Of a stretch of 64,000 nucleotides of DNA, positions 49,024 through 57,849 are shown in pieces. Each line of letters starts with the position of its first letter. Position 1 is the first letter of the stretch. Source of the DNA: JADJPL01 sp040382095 (GTDB lineage: Bacteria; Bacteroidota; Bacteroidia; Chitinophagales; Saprospiraceae); contig JBEIGB010000004.1 of assembly GCA_040382095.1 (NCBI GenBank), forward strand, positions 33,707 to 97,706, given 5' to 3'. Below the pieces are notes generated by a model. The model saw only the letters and a list, made by a program, of their open reading frames with translations, was not told the origin of the DNA and made no database searches. The translations under genes were made by a program, and so were the position numbers.

Positions 49024-49947
49024 TTATTTAGGCTCCAGCAGTTGGAAAAACTGGTCGAGGTTGGGCAGGATTACAATCTCGGTGCGGCGGTTGGCCCGAC
49101 GGCCATCTTCATTCGCATTGGTCGCTTTAGGGCGGTATTCGGAGCATCCGCCTGCCGTCATGCGCTTAGGGTCAACGCCATAACGGCGCTGGAGGTTCCG
49201 TACGACGGAAGTTGCACGCTTCGCACTGAGGTCCCAGTTGTCCGACACACAGGCATTGGCGATCGGAACGCTGTCGGTATGGCCTTCTACCAATATTTCC
49301 AGCTCTTTATAATCGTTCAGTACTTTGGCAATCTTGCTCAGTACAGTTTCGGCCTGCGGGCTGATATCAGCACTGCCCGAGCGGAAGAGCATGCGGTCGG
49401 ACAGGGAGATATAGACTACCCCTTTACGGACTTCGACCGTTACATCCTCATCATTGACATCCGCCAGAGAGCGTTTCAGGTTCATCACCAGATTGAGGGC
49501 GAGTGAATCCTTGCGCTGGATAGCGGAGGTCAGGTCCTGGATATAAGTAGTCTGTTTATCAATGGCTTCCAGGGATTTTTTGATATTCTCCGCACCGGTC
49601 TTGCTGAGGACAGAAAGGTCTGCGAGGCGGTCCAGGAGGTTGGCATTGTTGGTTTTGAAGTACTCGAGCTGCTGCTCCAGCATTCCAGACCGGTTGCGCT
49701 CATTGAGCAGTTCGGTATTGCGCGTAATAAGCTCATTCTCCCGATCGCGCAGGTTAGTGCGCAGCGCAGTAAGTTCGTTCTGGAGCCGGGCTTTGTCTGC
49801 TTCACAGGTTTCGGAAGCAATTTTCATGCGCTCGAGCTGTAGCGCAAGTTCATCCCGTGCCCCCAGCATTGCATCGTAATTTTTTTTAGTGACACAGGAG
49901 TTAAGCAAAAATACTGCCAGCAAAAGAAAAGGGATTTTTTTCATCAT
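49024..49947 (-). CDS. OmpA-family lipoprotein with coiled coil
   Basis: An outer-membrane lipoprotein of 307 residues that holds peptidoglycan. Lipobox at residues about 14-18 (LLNSC), then a long charged coiled coil (about 25-150), then an OmpA C-terminal domain (about 175-300) with ILVEGHTDSVP, WDLSAKRATSVVRNL and EDGRRANRRTEIVI. The peptidoglycan-binding Asp and Arg residues (Asp in DNWDLS, Arg in NRRTE) are present. It heads the OmpA, hypothetical, recO run. Confidence 0.92.
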   Translation of the reverse strand: MMKKIPFLLLAVFLLNSCVTKKNYDAMLGARDELALQLERMKIASETCEADKARLQNELTALRTNLRDRENELITRNTELLNERNRSGMLEQQLEYFKTNNANLLDRLADLSVLSKTGAENIKKSLEAIDKQTTYIQDLTSAIQRKDSLALNLVMNLKRSLADVNDEDVTVEVRKGVVYISLSDRMLFRSGSADISPQAETVLSKIAKVLNDYKELEILVEGHTDSVPIANACVSDNWDLSAKRATSVVRNLQRRYGVDPKRMTAGGCSEYRPKATNANEDGRRANRRTEIVILPNLDQFFQLLEPK

Positions 49948-50037
49948 CGTATCCGTTTTTTTAATGTCGTAAATTTTGTGAGGATAAGTAAATGATTACG
50001 CGCAGCGATAATGCCGCAGTCTCAGAGCGCATTCGGA

Positions 50038-50086
50038 GGGGTTGTGTAAAAGCCTCCGGTATATCATTAGGCGGTGTCTCATAAGA
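50038..50086. repeat. Partial family A element with GTCTCATAAG box
   Basis: Starts with GGGGTTGTGTAAAAG and ends with GGTGTCTCATAAG, the same two boxes that sit side by side at the right end of the 27139-27323 element. It looks like an internally deleted copy. Confidence 0.55.
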
Positions 50087-50090
50087 GTAT

Positions 50091-50275
50091 GGGGCTGTCT
50101 AAAAAGATATAATTTGAAGGCCATACAAACTCGATGCCTCGCCCCTGGCAGTAACTTTTACTACCCGGACGCGCAGGTCGGAAATCAGATTTTCTTTTGT
50201 GAAAATTGATTTTCGATCTGCATTCAACATAAATTTTTGTACCCGTTACAGCGATATGACTTTTTAGACAGCCTC
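50091..50275. mobile_element. MITE-like element, family B
   Basis: A 185-bp stretch with terminal inverted repeats: GGGGCTGTCTAAAAAG at the left (50091-50106) and the complement of GAGGCTGTCTAAAAAGTCAT at the right (50256-50275). There is no open frame of note. The ends look like those of IS5/IS1182-type elements, so it is probably moved by a transposase encoded elsewhere; that part is inference. Confidence 0.65.
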
Positions 50276-50358
50276 TACAAATGGTTATTTAGTACTTGTG
50301 CCGATAGGATGCGAATATAAACATAAAACAAAAAAATCAACCCCGGAGTTCACTATGC

Positions 50359-51918
50359 TCACTGAGGAGCGCCGTCTTTTTTGCCACGCTCCACTGCGAA
50401 GCTGGCAGTCTTTGCACCAGCGACCAGGCCGGCTTCACAATCGAAGCGGTAATGGATACAACCGTAAATTCTGGATTCCGAAGCTTCTTTTGCCATTGCC
50501 TGCAATTCATTTGTTTTTTGTGGAAAAAGATAAGACAAAACCGTCGCAGCGGCACCTGAAAAAGTGGAATGACCGGAGGTGTACGAAGGAAAATTAGGCA
50601 ATCCTACGACGGTTTTGATGCGCTGATCCATCTGGGAAGGGCGAGGGTACATATAGTAGTATTTTGCCTCCCAGCAGGTGATGCCCGCATCGGCTACTGC
50701 GGTGGTAGTAAGGGCCATGACCCGGGCAGTGCGCAGCTCGCTGAGTTTTTGAGCGTAAGCCAGGTCGGCGGCGATACGGTTCCAGTGGCCGGGAGGGGTA
50801 TAACTACCGGGGCCATCCGACCAGAAGCTGGCAATACGGTGTTGTTCCCGCGTCAGCTTTTTGGTAAATCCGAGCAGCTCGTCCATATCTTTTTTAAAGG
50901 CGTCGCTTCCTGGGAGAGGAGGGGCGTCAGGACGCAGGGCCGGAAGGACATCTTTCTCGAAATTCCAGGGTATGAGCAATCCGAAACCGGGTAGCATACC
51001 AGGACGCGCAGGCGATTCCTGGCTTGTCCAGGGCGTGGTGAGGCCACGCGCTTTGGCTTGCTGGATGAATTGTCCAGTGAGGGCCTGGCTACCCGCGCTC
51101 CGCATCCCGTCGTTGCCGGCGCGGGCAAGGGCAGTTTGTGCCACCTGCCTGCCCAGGGTAGCGCCGGCATCGAGGTCGCTTCGCGTGAAATGCCCGCTCA
51201 GCAAAATGCTTTCCAGATGTTCCTGCGCTTTTACTTCCAATTGCTCCGATTCGCAGGGGAACATCGCTTTTAAAATCTGCACAGATGCCCCCGCCACTAC
51301 CGCATCTTCGGAAGGGTAGGCGGGCAGCCCGCTTGCCGGTTTCAGGTATTGGATACGTGGGTCATTTACTGCCGCAGCAGGCCTTTTGAAGGTGAATTTA
51401 AAATTCCAGGCAGCTACCAGGGCATCGTACTGGGCAACACTGAGGTAAGCAAAAGCACGGGAAGCGTAAGGGGGGTTAGCAAAAGGAAATTTGGGGTAAT
51501 CACAGGGCCGGTTCGGATCAGGCGCGGGGTAGGTACCGTCCGGATTGCTCTTCGGCGGCAGGTTATAGCGCGCCGCGAGCTCCCGGGCAATTTCCTGCCA
51601 CCGATATACTGCTCCTGCCGACCAATAGGCCAGGCCCGCTTTCTGGCTGGCATCTGCCCCCGCCTGTGCAGTCCTGACCGCCTCCAGTTCTGCCTGATAG
51701 GCAGACGAAGTCAATGCAGCAGGAGCAGGTATATTCAGGGCAGCTACGTTCGAAATCAAAAACGGCTTCCATTGGCCTCCACTGGGATCGCTGCTGCCCG
51801 GGACAAGGGCCTCCAGCTCAGGAGAGGCAATTTCCTTGTTACAGAAGGCAAGCAGGAAGACAAGTGGAAGGACTTTCAGAAGGAAAAGGCGATCTGATTT
51901 TATATATAAATTTTTCAT
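50359..51918 (-). CDS. Vanadium-dependent haloperoxidase/PAP2-family lipoprotein
   Basis: An exported protein of 519 residues from MKNLYIKSDRLFLLK (51918). The frame runs open to 52392, but that part is out-of-frame antisense of the next gene. A lipobox lies at LLAFC (about 23-27). The active-site motifs of the vanadium haloperoxidase/acid phosphatase fold are all present: KYYYMYPRP (about residue 420), PSYTSGHST and SRIYGCIHYRFD. Members either oxidise halides or remove phosphate; sequence alone does not decide. A predicted barrel gene lies 121 bp upstream on the same strand. Confidence 0.88.
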   Translation of the reverse strand: MKNLYIKSDRLFLLKVLPLVFLLAFCNKEIASPELEALVPGSSDPSGGQWKPFLISNVAALNIPAPAALTSSAYQAELEAVRTAQAGADASQKAGLAYWSAGAVYRWQEIARELAARYNLPPKSNPDGTYPAPDPNRPCDYPKFPFANPPYASRAFAYLSVAQYDALVAAWNFKFTFKRPAAAVNDPRIQYLKPASGLPAYPSEDAVVAGASVQILKAMFPCESEQLEVKAQEHLESILLSGHFTRSDLDAGATLGRQVAQTALARAGNDGMRSAGSQALTGQFIQQAKARGLTTPWTSQESPARPGMLPGFGLLIPWNFEKDVLPALRPDAPPLPGSDAFKKDMDELLGFTKKLTREQHRIASFWSDGPGSYTPPGHWNRIAADLAYAQKLSELRTARVMALTTTAVADAGITCWEAKYYYMYPRPSQMDQRIKTVVGLPNFPSYTSGHSTFSGAAATVLSYLFPQKTNELQAMAKEASESRIYGCIHYRFDCEAGLVAGAKTASFAVERGKKDGAPQ

Positions 51919-52039
51919 AATATAAAAAGCATGATAATAGTTTCGAAATGAAAAGACATCACCTGTCAATCCGGGGACGCGCATACACAATTGTTTTGCC
52001 ACGTACAGCGACAGGACTTTTTTACCCCCCCCGCAGCAT

Positions 52040-52945
52040 TTATTTTCCTGTATTATACTGAAACAGATAAAGCAAACCACCCTGGAGCATCCTGCTTTGC
52101 CCGACATTCCTGCCGGCGAAGACCTGACTGGCCGCGAGAGTAATCCCCCAGTGCTGCCCCTGGTATTTTCCCATGATCCCGGCGGTACTTGCACGCATGA
52201 GGTTGGTGGGAAAGGGCATGTCGTTGGGCCGGATATCATCGCCAGAGCGGCAGGTAAAATGGTCCAGGGTGAGTGCGGTGACCCAGGGGCCTTTGCGCCA
52301 TCCGAGCAGTGCGCCCCCTTCTGCGATATTGGGCATGGGCACCTCATTGGTGTAGTAGAGCTTACCATCAAACTGATAAGCATCGCGGTCAATGAAAATA
52401 TTACTTCTCCAGGTATGACCAGCCCTTAATGTGAGATAAATCCCCTGCGGAAGCTGGTAGTCTATCACAGCACGTGCGGTTGCAGTCCGGGAGCCAAGCC
52501 CGATGCAGAACGGCAGAAAATCCGGCACATAGTTACTTACCGGAGCCGAAAGGCCGCCCAGGGCAAAAACTTTAAAGCTGTGCTTACCCGGCGCCAGGTC
52601 AAAAACGCGGTATTTCAACCACAGGGAGAGGTCCTGGATGCCCTGCTGCCCGGCAAACTGCCCCTGGCTGGCCTGGGAAGTAATATATGGCAGTGAGGCA
52701 ATCAGGTTGAGCCGTTCTGTGAGGCCCACCGCGCCCATCAACATGGCACTTTGATGGGTTACCGTGCCGATATTGGCATTGGTTATTTTTACCGGGCCTT
52801 CCCAGTACTGGTCCCAGGCGTTATTGCCGTACAGGGCTGCAATGCAGACCTGCCGGTGATTCATCGTCAGCCCGTCTGCAGGTGTTTGGGCAGATGCTGA
52901 AAAAGAAAGAAGGGTAAAAACAATAGTATATAGTTTGTTTTTCAT
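52040..52945 (-). CDS. Predicted outer-membrane protein, MetA-pathway/transporter type
   Basis: A 301-residue exported protein from MKNKLYTIVFTL (52945; an alternative ATG lies 4 codons upstream). The signal peptide ends near SASAQ. The rest reads as alternating beta strands with GLTERLNLIASLPYI, a motif of the phenol-degradation MetA-type outer-membrane family, and ends GGLLYLFQYNTGK. The function is probably passive transport or structural. It lies directly upstream of the haloperoxidase gene and may be its partner. Confidence 0.65.
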   Translation of the reverse strand: MKNKLYTIVFTLLSFSASAQTPADGLTMNHRQVCIAALYGNNAWDQYWEGPVKITNANIGTVTHQSAMLMGAVGLTERLNLIASLPYITSQASQGQFAGQQGIQDLSLWLKYRVFDLAPGKHSFKVFALGGLSAPVSNYVPDFLPFCIGLGSRTATARAVIDYQLPQGIYLTLRAGHTWRSNIFIDRDAYQFDGKLYYTNEVPMPNIAEGGALLGWRKGPWVTALTLDHFTCRSGDDIRPNDMPFPTNLMRASTAGIMGKYQGQHWGITLAASQVFAGRNVGQSRMLQGGLLYLFQYNTGK

Positions 52946-53054
52946 GATGTGTGTCAATTAAAAGTAGAAATCGCCGAACCTGCACGGATCGTCCGGGCAT
53001 TTTGGTTCGGTAAAATCACATAAAGCATATCTGCGGAATCAAAACTGGCGGGTG

Positions 53055-53140
53055 GAGGTTGTGCAAAAGTCCTATGTTGCTTCCTGGCACAAAAGATAGA
53101 AGCGGTCTATTCCTAATGATACGACGCTGTCACATAAGTA
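53055..53140. repeat. Partial family A element
   Basis: Begins GAGGTTGTGCAAAAGTC and ends with TGTCACATAAG, degenerate versions of the two family boxes. Same order as the 50038-50086 copy. Confidence 0.45.
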
Positions 53141-53144
53141 TTTC

Positions 53145-53303
53145 GGGGTTGTGTAAAAAGTCCCTTTTGCCACCGTGTGCAGCTTAGGCTGCGAAATAAC
53201 ATTCTGTTTTCATTTATTTTACAAATTAAAATAAATGAAAAAAATGTTCACTCAAAACTTTATTTCTTTCACAAAAGCAGCAAAATACTTTTTACACAAC
53301 CTC
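53145..53303. mobile_element. MITE-like element, family A
   Basis: A 159-bp element with 17-bp terminal inverted repeats matching at 16 positions: GGGGTTGTGTAAAAAGT (53145-53161) and its complement (53287-53303). An internal 14-bp perfect hairpin (53207-53220 with 53228-53241) is flanked by AACATT/AATGTT. It differs internally from the 27139 element, so the family shares ends more than middles. Confidence 0.65.
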
Positions 53304-53318
53304 AGAATAATTTTTTTT

Positions 53319-53443
53319 TAAACGCGGGTTTTGTTGATTTTGCTTCGTGAAAGCAACAAAACCCGCGTTTAACGAAATACTTTTTGGCGGTACCAGCCGC
53401 CAAAGTACTTATGAGACATCGTCATACGTATGAGACAACCTCA
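53319..53443. repeat. Family A-related inverted repeat with two GTCTCAT boxes
   Basis: Perfect 18-bp arms (53319-53336 and 53354-53371) surround an interior nearly identical to the centre of the 27187-27251 hairpin. A second hairpin TTTGGCGG/CCGCCAAA (53383-53404) and the boxes CTTATGAGAC and ATGAGACAACCTC follow. The two boxes at its right edge suggest one element inserted into another. Confidence 0.6.
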
Positions 53444-53503
53444 TTCCAAATTCATCTTACTACACCCCCCGCCCAAACGTCCCGGGCGGACGTAACAACA
53501 ACA

Positions 53504-54049
53504 TCATACCAATTCTGGTGGTGGGGAAGAAAGGTCCGGCGTTTTCACTGGAACAGGAGTGGAAAAAGATTCCGGAACACGGGATTGACTGCTGGAGGAG
53601 AAAGAAAAGTCCGGGACTGCGACTTCGGTCTGGTTATAATCCGGATAAGGTACTTTGACCGTACTCAGGCCCTTACCACTTTCGGGATTTGAAGCGGCAA
53701 GACTTTTGGCCCATTGGGCCACCATATTATTGAGCTGGTTTTTTTCCTGATCGGGCACATAAACGATAACCAGCGTATCCTTTTTATACCGTTGTTTAAT
53801 GATGCGGTAGTGTATCCCGTCTTTTTCAAATGAACCGTTCGACTCCTCGAAATCCTCCTGGTCGGGCATATAGGCGACCTGTAGCGGAATCTCCAGTTGC
53901 ATTTCTTTTAACCCGGAAGGCGTTTGGCTGTAAATCCGCTCAAACCAATCCCGCTCTACCTTCCCCTTTCTGGAAAAATAGGCGGCATAATATCCAAAGT
54001 GGTAGGATAGAAAACACAAGAGCAGGAATATGGCAGGTGTTTTGGTCAA
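53504..54049 (-). CDS. Hypothetical membrane-anchored protein
   Basis: A 181-residue protein with an N-terminal hydrophobic segment (about 3-22) that is a membrane anchor or uncleaved signal. The middle (about 45-125) has a compact alternating pattern (VAYMPDQEDFEE, HYRIIKQRYKKDTLVIVYVPDQ), and the tail from about 130 is serine/proline-rich and probably disordered. I do not recognise the family. It is surrounded by repeat elements on both sides and has no operon partner. Confidence 0.6.
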   Translation of the reverse strand: MTKTPAIFLLLCFLSYHFGYYAAYFSRKGKVERDWFERIYSQTPSGLKEMQLEIPLQVAYMPDQEDFEESNGSFEKDGIHYRIIKQRYKKDTLVIVYVPDQEKNQLNNMVAQWAKSLAASNPESGKGLSTVKVPYPDYNQTEVAVPDFSFSSSSQSRVPESFSTPVPVKTPDLSSPPPELV

Positions 54050-54361
54050 TTCCAGGCAATTTAAACCAAAAGTAAGAAAAGCCTATCCGAATCCAAATTT
54101 TATCCTTCGTAATTTTTTATTAACGGTAATATAACCGGGGTTGTGTAAAAAGTCCCTTTTGCCGCTGTATGCAGCGCACGCTGCCAAATGACCTTTTGAA
54201 GAGGCTGTCTTCTGTACAAACAAGACACTGCATTACCTAAGGCTCAGTGCAAGGATCATCCTGGAAGATGAGCTGAAAATAATTGGTGAATTAGGCTGTT
54301 CCAGATTTGTTTTTTTCGCACAAACCCCTTTGCTTTGCTTAATCTATTGGAAAAACAAGTT
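54050..54361. other. Intergenic region upstream of the GMC oxidoreductase
   Basis: This 312-bp region holds one family A end (54137-54187) and a GAGGCTGTCT box at 54203, the family B end motif. No gene or clear promoter was found. Confidence 0.45.
54137..54187. repeat. Partial family A element
   Basis: GGGGTTGTGTAAAAAGTCCC followed by TTTTGCCGCTGTATGCAGC, matching the left 40 bp of the 53145 element. No right end is present. Confidence 0.55.
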
Positions 54362-56110
54362 ATGGCAGAATTTCAGATCAAAGAGGCCCCCAAAGAATTC
54401 GATGTAATCGTCATCGGATCGGGTGCGGGCGGCGGCATGGCCGTTTATGAATTGACCAAAGCAGGGGCAAAAGTATGTCTTTTGGAAGCCGGGCAACATT
54501 TTGATCCGGCAGATCCCAAATATATTACCCAACTCAAGTGGCCCTATGAATCGCCCCGCAGGGGAGCAGGCACACGCTACCGCCCCTTTGGTGATTTCGA
54601 TGCAGCATACGGCGGCTGGGACATTGACGGCGAGCCATACACCAAAGTACCTGGAACTGATTTCCGCTGGTTCCGCTCGCGTATGCTGGGCGGGCGTACC
54701 AACCACTGGGGGCGTATCAGCCTGCGCTTCGGCCCCGATGACTTCCGCCGGAAGTCCATTGACGGGCTTGGGGAAGACTGGCCTATTTCCTACAATGAGG
54801 TGGCCCCTTTCTACGATGAGGTGGATCGTCTTATCGGGGTTTTTGGTACCAACGAAAACCTGCCCAACGACCCCGATTCAATCTTCCTTCCTGCCCCCAA
54901 ACCCCGGCTACACGAATTGCTGATCCAGAAAAGCAATAAAAAGCTGGGTGTCACTACGATTCCCTCCCGCCTGAGCATCCTCACCAAAAAGATTAATGAC
55001 GACCGGGGGGTCTGTTTTTATTGCAACCAATGCGGCCGCTCCTGTGTGGTCTATGCCGATTTTTCCTCTTCTTCCTGCCTCTGCAAACCAGCGGAGAAAA
55101 CCAAAAACCTGTATACCATTTATCATGCGATGGCACGGGAAATCCTCACTGATCCCCGCACTGGCCTCGCTACAGGGGTTTCCTATGTAGATACGCTCAC
55201 CCTGGAAGAAAGGACCGTCAAAGGAAAAATAGTCATCCTCGCGGCCAGTGCCTGTGAATCGGCAAGGTTGCTCCTCAATTCCAAATCGCCGCGCTTCCCC
55301 GATGGCCTCGCCAATTCCTCCGGTGTAGTGGGCAAGTACCTGCATGATTCTACCGGCGCCTCGCGCGGTGCGCTGGTGCCCATGTTACTCGACCGCCAGC
55401 GCTATAATGAAGATGGTGTTGGCGGGATGCATATTTACTCTCCCTGGTGGCTGGACAATAAAAAACTGGACTTCCCCCGCGGATACCACATCGAATACTG
55501 GGGCGGTATGGATATGCCGGCATACGGCTTTGGCTGGGGGATAGAAGGGGTCAATGGCCTGGTACCCGACCGCGACGGCAAGCGCCGGGAGCCCGGAGGT
55601 TATGGCGCGGCACTCAAAGATGATTACAGACGCTTTTATGGTGCTTATATCGGTATGGCCGGAAGAGGGGAAGCAGTGCCCAGAGAAGATAATTACTGTG
55701 AAATTGACCCCAACGTTGTGGATAAATTTGGTATCCCGGTGCTCCGTTTTAACTACAAATGGTCGGATTACGAGCGCCTCCAGGCCAAACACATGCACGA
55801 AACCTTCGAGCAAATCATGCACGCCCTCGGTGGTATCCCCCTCGGCGATAAACCAGGGCCCGAACAGGATTACGGCCTCAATGCCCCCGGGGAAATCATC
55901 CACGAAGTCGGTACCATACGCATGGGCAACGACCCAAAAACATCGGCCCTTAACAAATGGCAGCAGGCACATGATGTGAAAAATCTCTTCGTTACCGATG
56001 CCGCACCGTTTGTTTCACAAGGCGACAAAAACTGCACCTGGACGATCCTCGCCCTTTCCATGAGGGCTTCGCGGCATATTGTCGAAGAACGCAAGTCAGG
56101 TAATCTTTAA
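54362..56110 (+). CDS. GMC-family FAD-dependent oxidoreductase
   Basis: A sugar or alcohol dehydrogenase of about 582 residues from the ATG at 54362; the frame opens at a TTG 27 bp earlier. The FAD-binding motif DVIVIGSGAGGGMAVYEL is near residue 12, RSRMLGGRTNHWGR near 105, a cysteine-rich CFYCNQCGRSC near 218 is typical of the gluconate/sorbitol dehydrogenase type, and a C-terminal NKWQQAHDVKNLFVTDAA precedes the catalytic His/Asn region. The next gene, 12 bp away, encodes subunit 3, so the pair forms a membrane-associated dehydrogenase that would pass electrons to a quinone or cytochrome. Confidence 0.9.
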   Translation: MAEFQIKEAPKEFDVIVIGSGAGGGMAVYELTKAGAKVCLLEAGQHFDPADPKYITQLKWPYESPRRGAGTRYRPFGDFDAAYGGWDIDGEPYTKVPGTDFRWFRSRMLGGRTNHWGRISLRFGPDDFRRKSIDGLGEDWPISYNEVAPFYDEVDRLIGVFGTNENLPNDPDSIFLPAPKPRLHELLIQKSNKKLGVTTIPSRLSILTKKINDDRGVCFYCNQCGRSCVVYADFSSSSCLCKPAEKTKNLYTIYHAMAREILTDPRTGLATGVSYVDTLTLEERTVKGKIVILAASACESARLLLNSKSPRFPDGLANSSGVVGKYLHDSTGASRGALVPMLLDRQRYNEDGVGGMHIYSPWWLDNKKLDFPRGYHIEYWGGMDMPAYGFGWGIEGVNGLVPDRDGKRREPGGYGAALKDDYRRFYGAYIGMAGRGEAVPREDNYCEIDPNVVDKFGIPVLRFNYKWSDYERLQAKHMHETFEQIMHALGGIPLGDKPGPEQDYGLNAPGEIIHEVGTIRMGNDPKTSALNKWQQAHDVKNLFVTDAAPFVSQGDKNCTWTILALSMRASRHIVEERKSGNL

Positions 56111-56122
56111 AATTTAACGCTT

Positions 56123-56764
56123 ATGAAGCGCAGAAATATCCTCAAAGGCATAGGCCTGAGCTCGCTCGGCCTCGTCGGCCTCCACCCCCAGGTCCGGGCA
56201 GCCGAGTTATCTGATTTCCCTACGCCCGATGACAAAGGCAAAAAAGATCCTGCCTTCGAACAATTCGGACGTACCGAATATGAAAAGCAAAGGGATGCCA
56301 GGTTATTCGCCGAGCAGTTCTTCAACAAGCACGAGATGGCAACCATCGCCGTACTCGCAGATATTATCATCCCACGGGACGAACGGTCGGGCAGTGCTAC
56401 GGATGCCGGGGTGCCCGACTTTATCGAATTTATGGTAAAAGACCAGCCCTATATGCAAACCCCCCTCCGCGGTGGCCTCGGCTGGCTCGATAATCAGTCT
56501 GTCAAAAGGTTCGGAAAAATATTTGTGGACCTCCAGCCAGCCCAACGCATCGAAATTGTAGAGGATATCGCATACCCCGAACGGAAAAAACCCGGTATGA
56601 GCCAGGGCATCGCTTTTTTCTCCCTTATGCGCAATCTCACCGCCTCCGGCTTCTGGAGCAGTAAAATGGGTATCGAAGATATCGGTTACGCGGGCAACGT
56701 CCCCAATACCTGGAACGGTCCCCCGGCAGAAGTTCTGCGGCAGTACGGACTGGATCAGGATTGA
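56123..56764 (+). CDS. Gluconate 2-dehydrogenase subunit 3-family protein
   Basis: The small subunit of the GMC dehydrogenase, 213 residues. The leader MKRRNILKGIGLSSLGLVGL resembles a Tat signal (RRN motif), which would carry the folded complex to the periplasm. The body has the family's EMATIAVLADIIIPRDE and AGVPDFIEFMV segments. It begins 12 bp after the GMC gene. No cytochrome c subunit follows within the window, so the electron acceptor is unclear. Confidence 0.87.
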   Translation: MKRRNILKGIGLSSLGLVGLHPQVRAAELSDFPTPDDKGKKDPAFEQFGRTEYEKQRDARLFAEQFFNKHEMATIAVLADIIIPRDERSGSATDAGVPDFIEFMVKDQPYMQTPLRGGLGWLDNQSVKRFGKIFVDLQPAQRIEIVEDIAYPERKKPGMSQGIAFFSLMRNLTASGFWSSKMGIEDIGYAGNVPNTWNGPPAEVLRQYGLDQD

Positions 56765-56794
56765 GTGCCGGAAGATATTTTGTGGACCCATCCA

Positions 56795-56821
56795 CCTTCG
56801 GCGAAAAAGATTTGCCGAAGG
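56795..56821 (+). terminator. Hairpin between convergent genes
   Basis: CCTTCGGC (56795-56802) pairs with GCCGAAGG (56814-56821). It sits between the subunit 3 gene and tonB. A second stem (56841-56849 with 56856-56864, one G-U) is close by. Without T tracts these are probable but unproven bidirectional terminators. Confidence 0.45.
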
Positions 56822-56876
56822 CCCTGCCAGGTAGCCGTTCAAAGCTGCAATTTACTGCGGCTTTGTGAAAAAAGGC

Positions 56877-57791
56877 TTATTTCAGCCGGAAGCGGTAAGT
56901 GATCGTACCGCACTGTTCTTCTTCATCCCCTTTCTCAAACTTCCACCTCATTGCATTCGTCCTGGCAATAGACACCAACTTTGGGTCTGAGCTGGTTGAT
57001 CCACCAGGCTTGTACCTGGCACTGACGACAACACCATCGGCGTTTACACAAACATCGAGTACGATATCGCCTGCCTGCTGGAAATCATCGGTGATTGGGG
57101 GCCTTGTAGTTGGCCGCCGATCTCCGAACCCACGTGCATCGCCGCCGATACCGCTGCTAATACCCGTGAGCTTTTCACTATTGGGATCTCCGCCGGGATC
57201 GCCCTGATTGCCAGGCTTGGTCGTTTCTCCTTTTCCCTTTCCACCCCCACCACCGAGACTGGAGCTAATCCTGTCCTTGAGTGCTTTTGCATCTGCAGCG
57301 GCTTTTCGGTCTGCTTCTTCCCTGGCTTTTCGGTCTGCCTCTTCCCTGGCCTTTTTATCGGCTTCTTCCCTGGCCCTTCTATCAGCTTCTTCTGCTTGTT
57401 GTCTTTCCCTTTCCTTTTGTTGGCGAATGGCAACAGCGCTGGGATCTTCGGTTCTCACGACCGGTTTGGGGGTTTCGGGCTCAGGGTTTCTACTTGGCTG
57501 TTTTTGTGGTTCCGGCTTTTTCGGTGCTGGCTTTTCCGGTTGTGGCGCCGGCGCTTCTTCCGGCTGAGGATTTTCTGTTTCGGCAGGTGCTGCGGCAGGT
57601 GCGTTTTCATCCCCCTGTCCAACATCCGGCAACCCCAGATTAACCAGTACCCCGGGAGGGCCTGGCGCAGGTATAGGGATGCTGAGCAATGGCAACAGTA
57701 ACAGGATAATGACGATCGCATGGACAATCATACTCGTCACAAAGCCTTTGCGCTTATATTTCCGTTCTGCCGGGCTCAAATAATTCTCCAT
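56877..57791 (-). CDS. TonB-like energy transducer
   Basis: A periplasm-spanning protein of about 304 residues from MENYLSPAERKYKRKG (57791; the frame opens seven codons earlier). One N-terminal helix (about 17-38), then a proline- and glutamate-rich linker, a charged helical repeat of about 8-residue units, a glycine-rich stretch, and a C-terminal TonB-type domain ending CGTITYRFRLK. It is the last gene of the exbB-exbD-exbD-tonB operon and would supply energy to outer-membrane receptors such as that at 7.2 kb. Confidence 0.85.
   Translation of the reverse strand: MENYLSPAERKYKRKGFVTSMIVHAIVIILLLLPLLSIPIPAPGPPGVLVNLGLPDVGQGDENAPAAAPAETENPQPEEAPAPQPEKPAPKKPEPQKQPSRNPEPETPKPVVRTEDPSAVAIRQQKERERQQAEEADRRAREEADKKAREEADRKAREEADRKAAADAKALKDRISSSLGGGGGKGKGETTKPGNQGDPGGDPNSEKLTGISSGIGGDARGFGDRRPTTRPPITDDFQQAGDIVLDVCVNADGVVVSARYKPGGSTSSDPKLVSIARTNAMRWKFEKGDEEEQCGTITYRFRLK
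57301..57396 (-). repeat. Four tandem 24-bp repeats inside the TonB-like gene
   Basis: Four 24-bp units (57301-57324, 57325-57348, 57349-57372 and a diverged one to 57396) encode the 8-residue unit KAREEADR. This helical linker can vary in length by slippage, which may tune the periplasmic reach of the protein. Confidence 0.75.
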
Positions 57792-57849
57792 ATTGATTTG
57801 ATTTTGGGACAAAGTGCAGTGGGTTAATCCCTGTCATTTTTATTCAAAA

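Larger units (their letters stand above)
49948..50358. other. Repeat-filled intergenic region
   Basis: This 411-bp gap between the OmpA and haloperoxidase genes has no gene. It contains a family A element end (50038-50086) next to a family B MITE-like element (50091-50275). Confidence 0.6.
52958..53503. other. Intergenic repeat cluster
   Basis: This 546-bp gap holds three MITE-like pieces in a row (53055-53140, 53145-53303, 53319-53443) and no gene. It is the densest repeat site in the window. Confidence 0.6.

Noticed and set aside
51919..52392. N-terminal 158 codons of the long frame ending at 50359
   Set aside because: They are antisense to the predicted outer-membrane protein gene, have no protein character, and precede a good signal peptide start at 51918.
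57208..57701. Long + strand frames across the TonB-like gene
   Set aside because: They are the antisense of its low-complexity repeats, giving Phe/Ser/Leu-rich nonsense.
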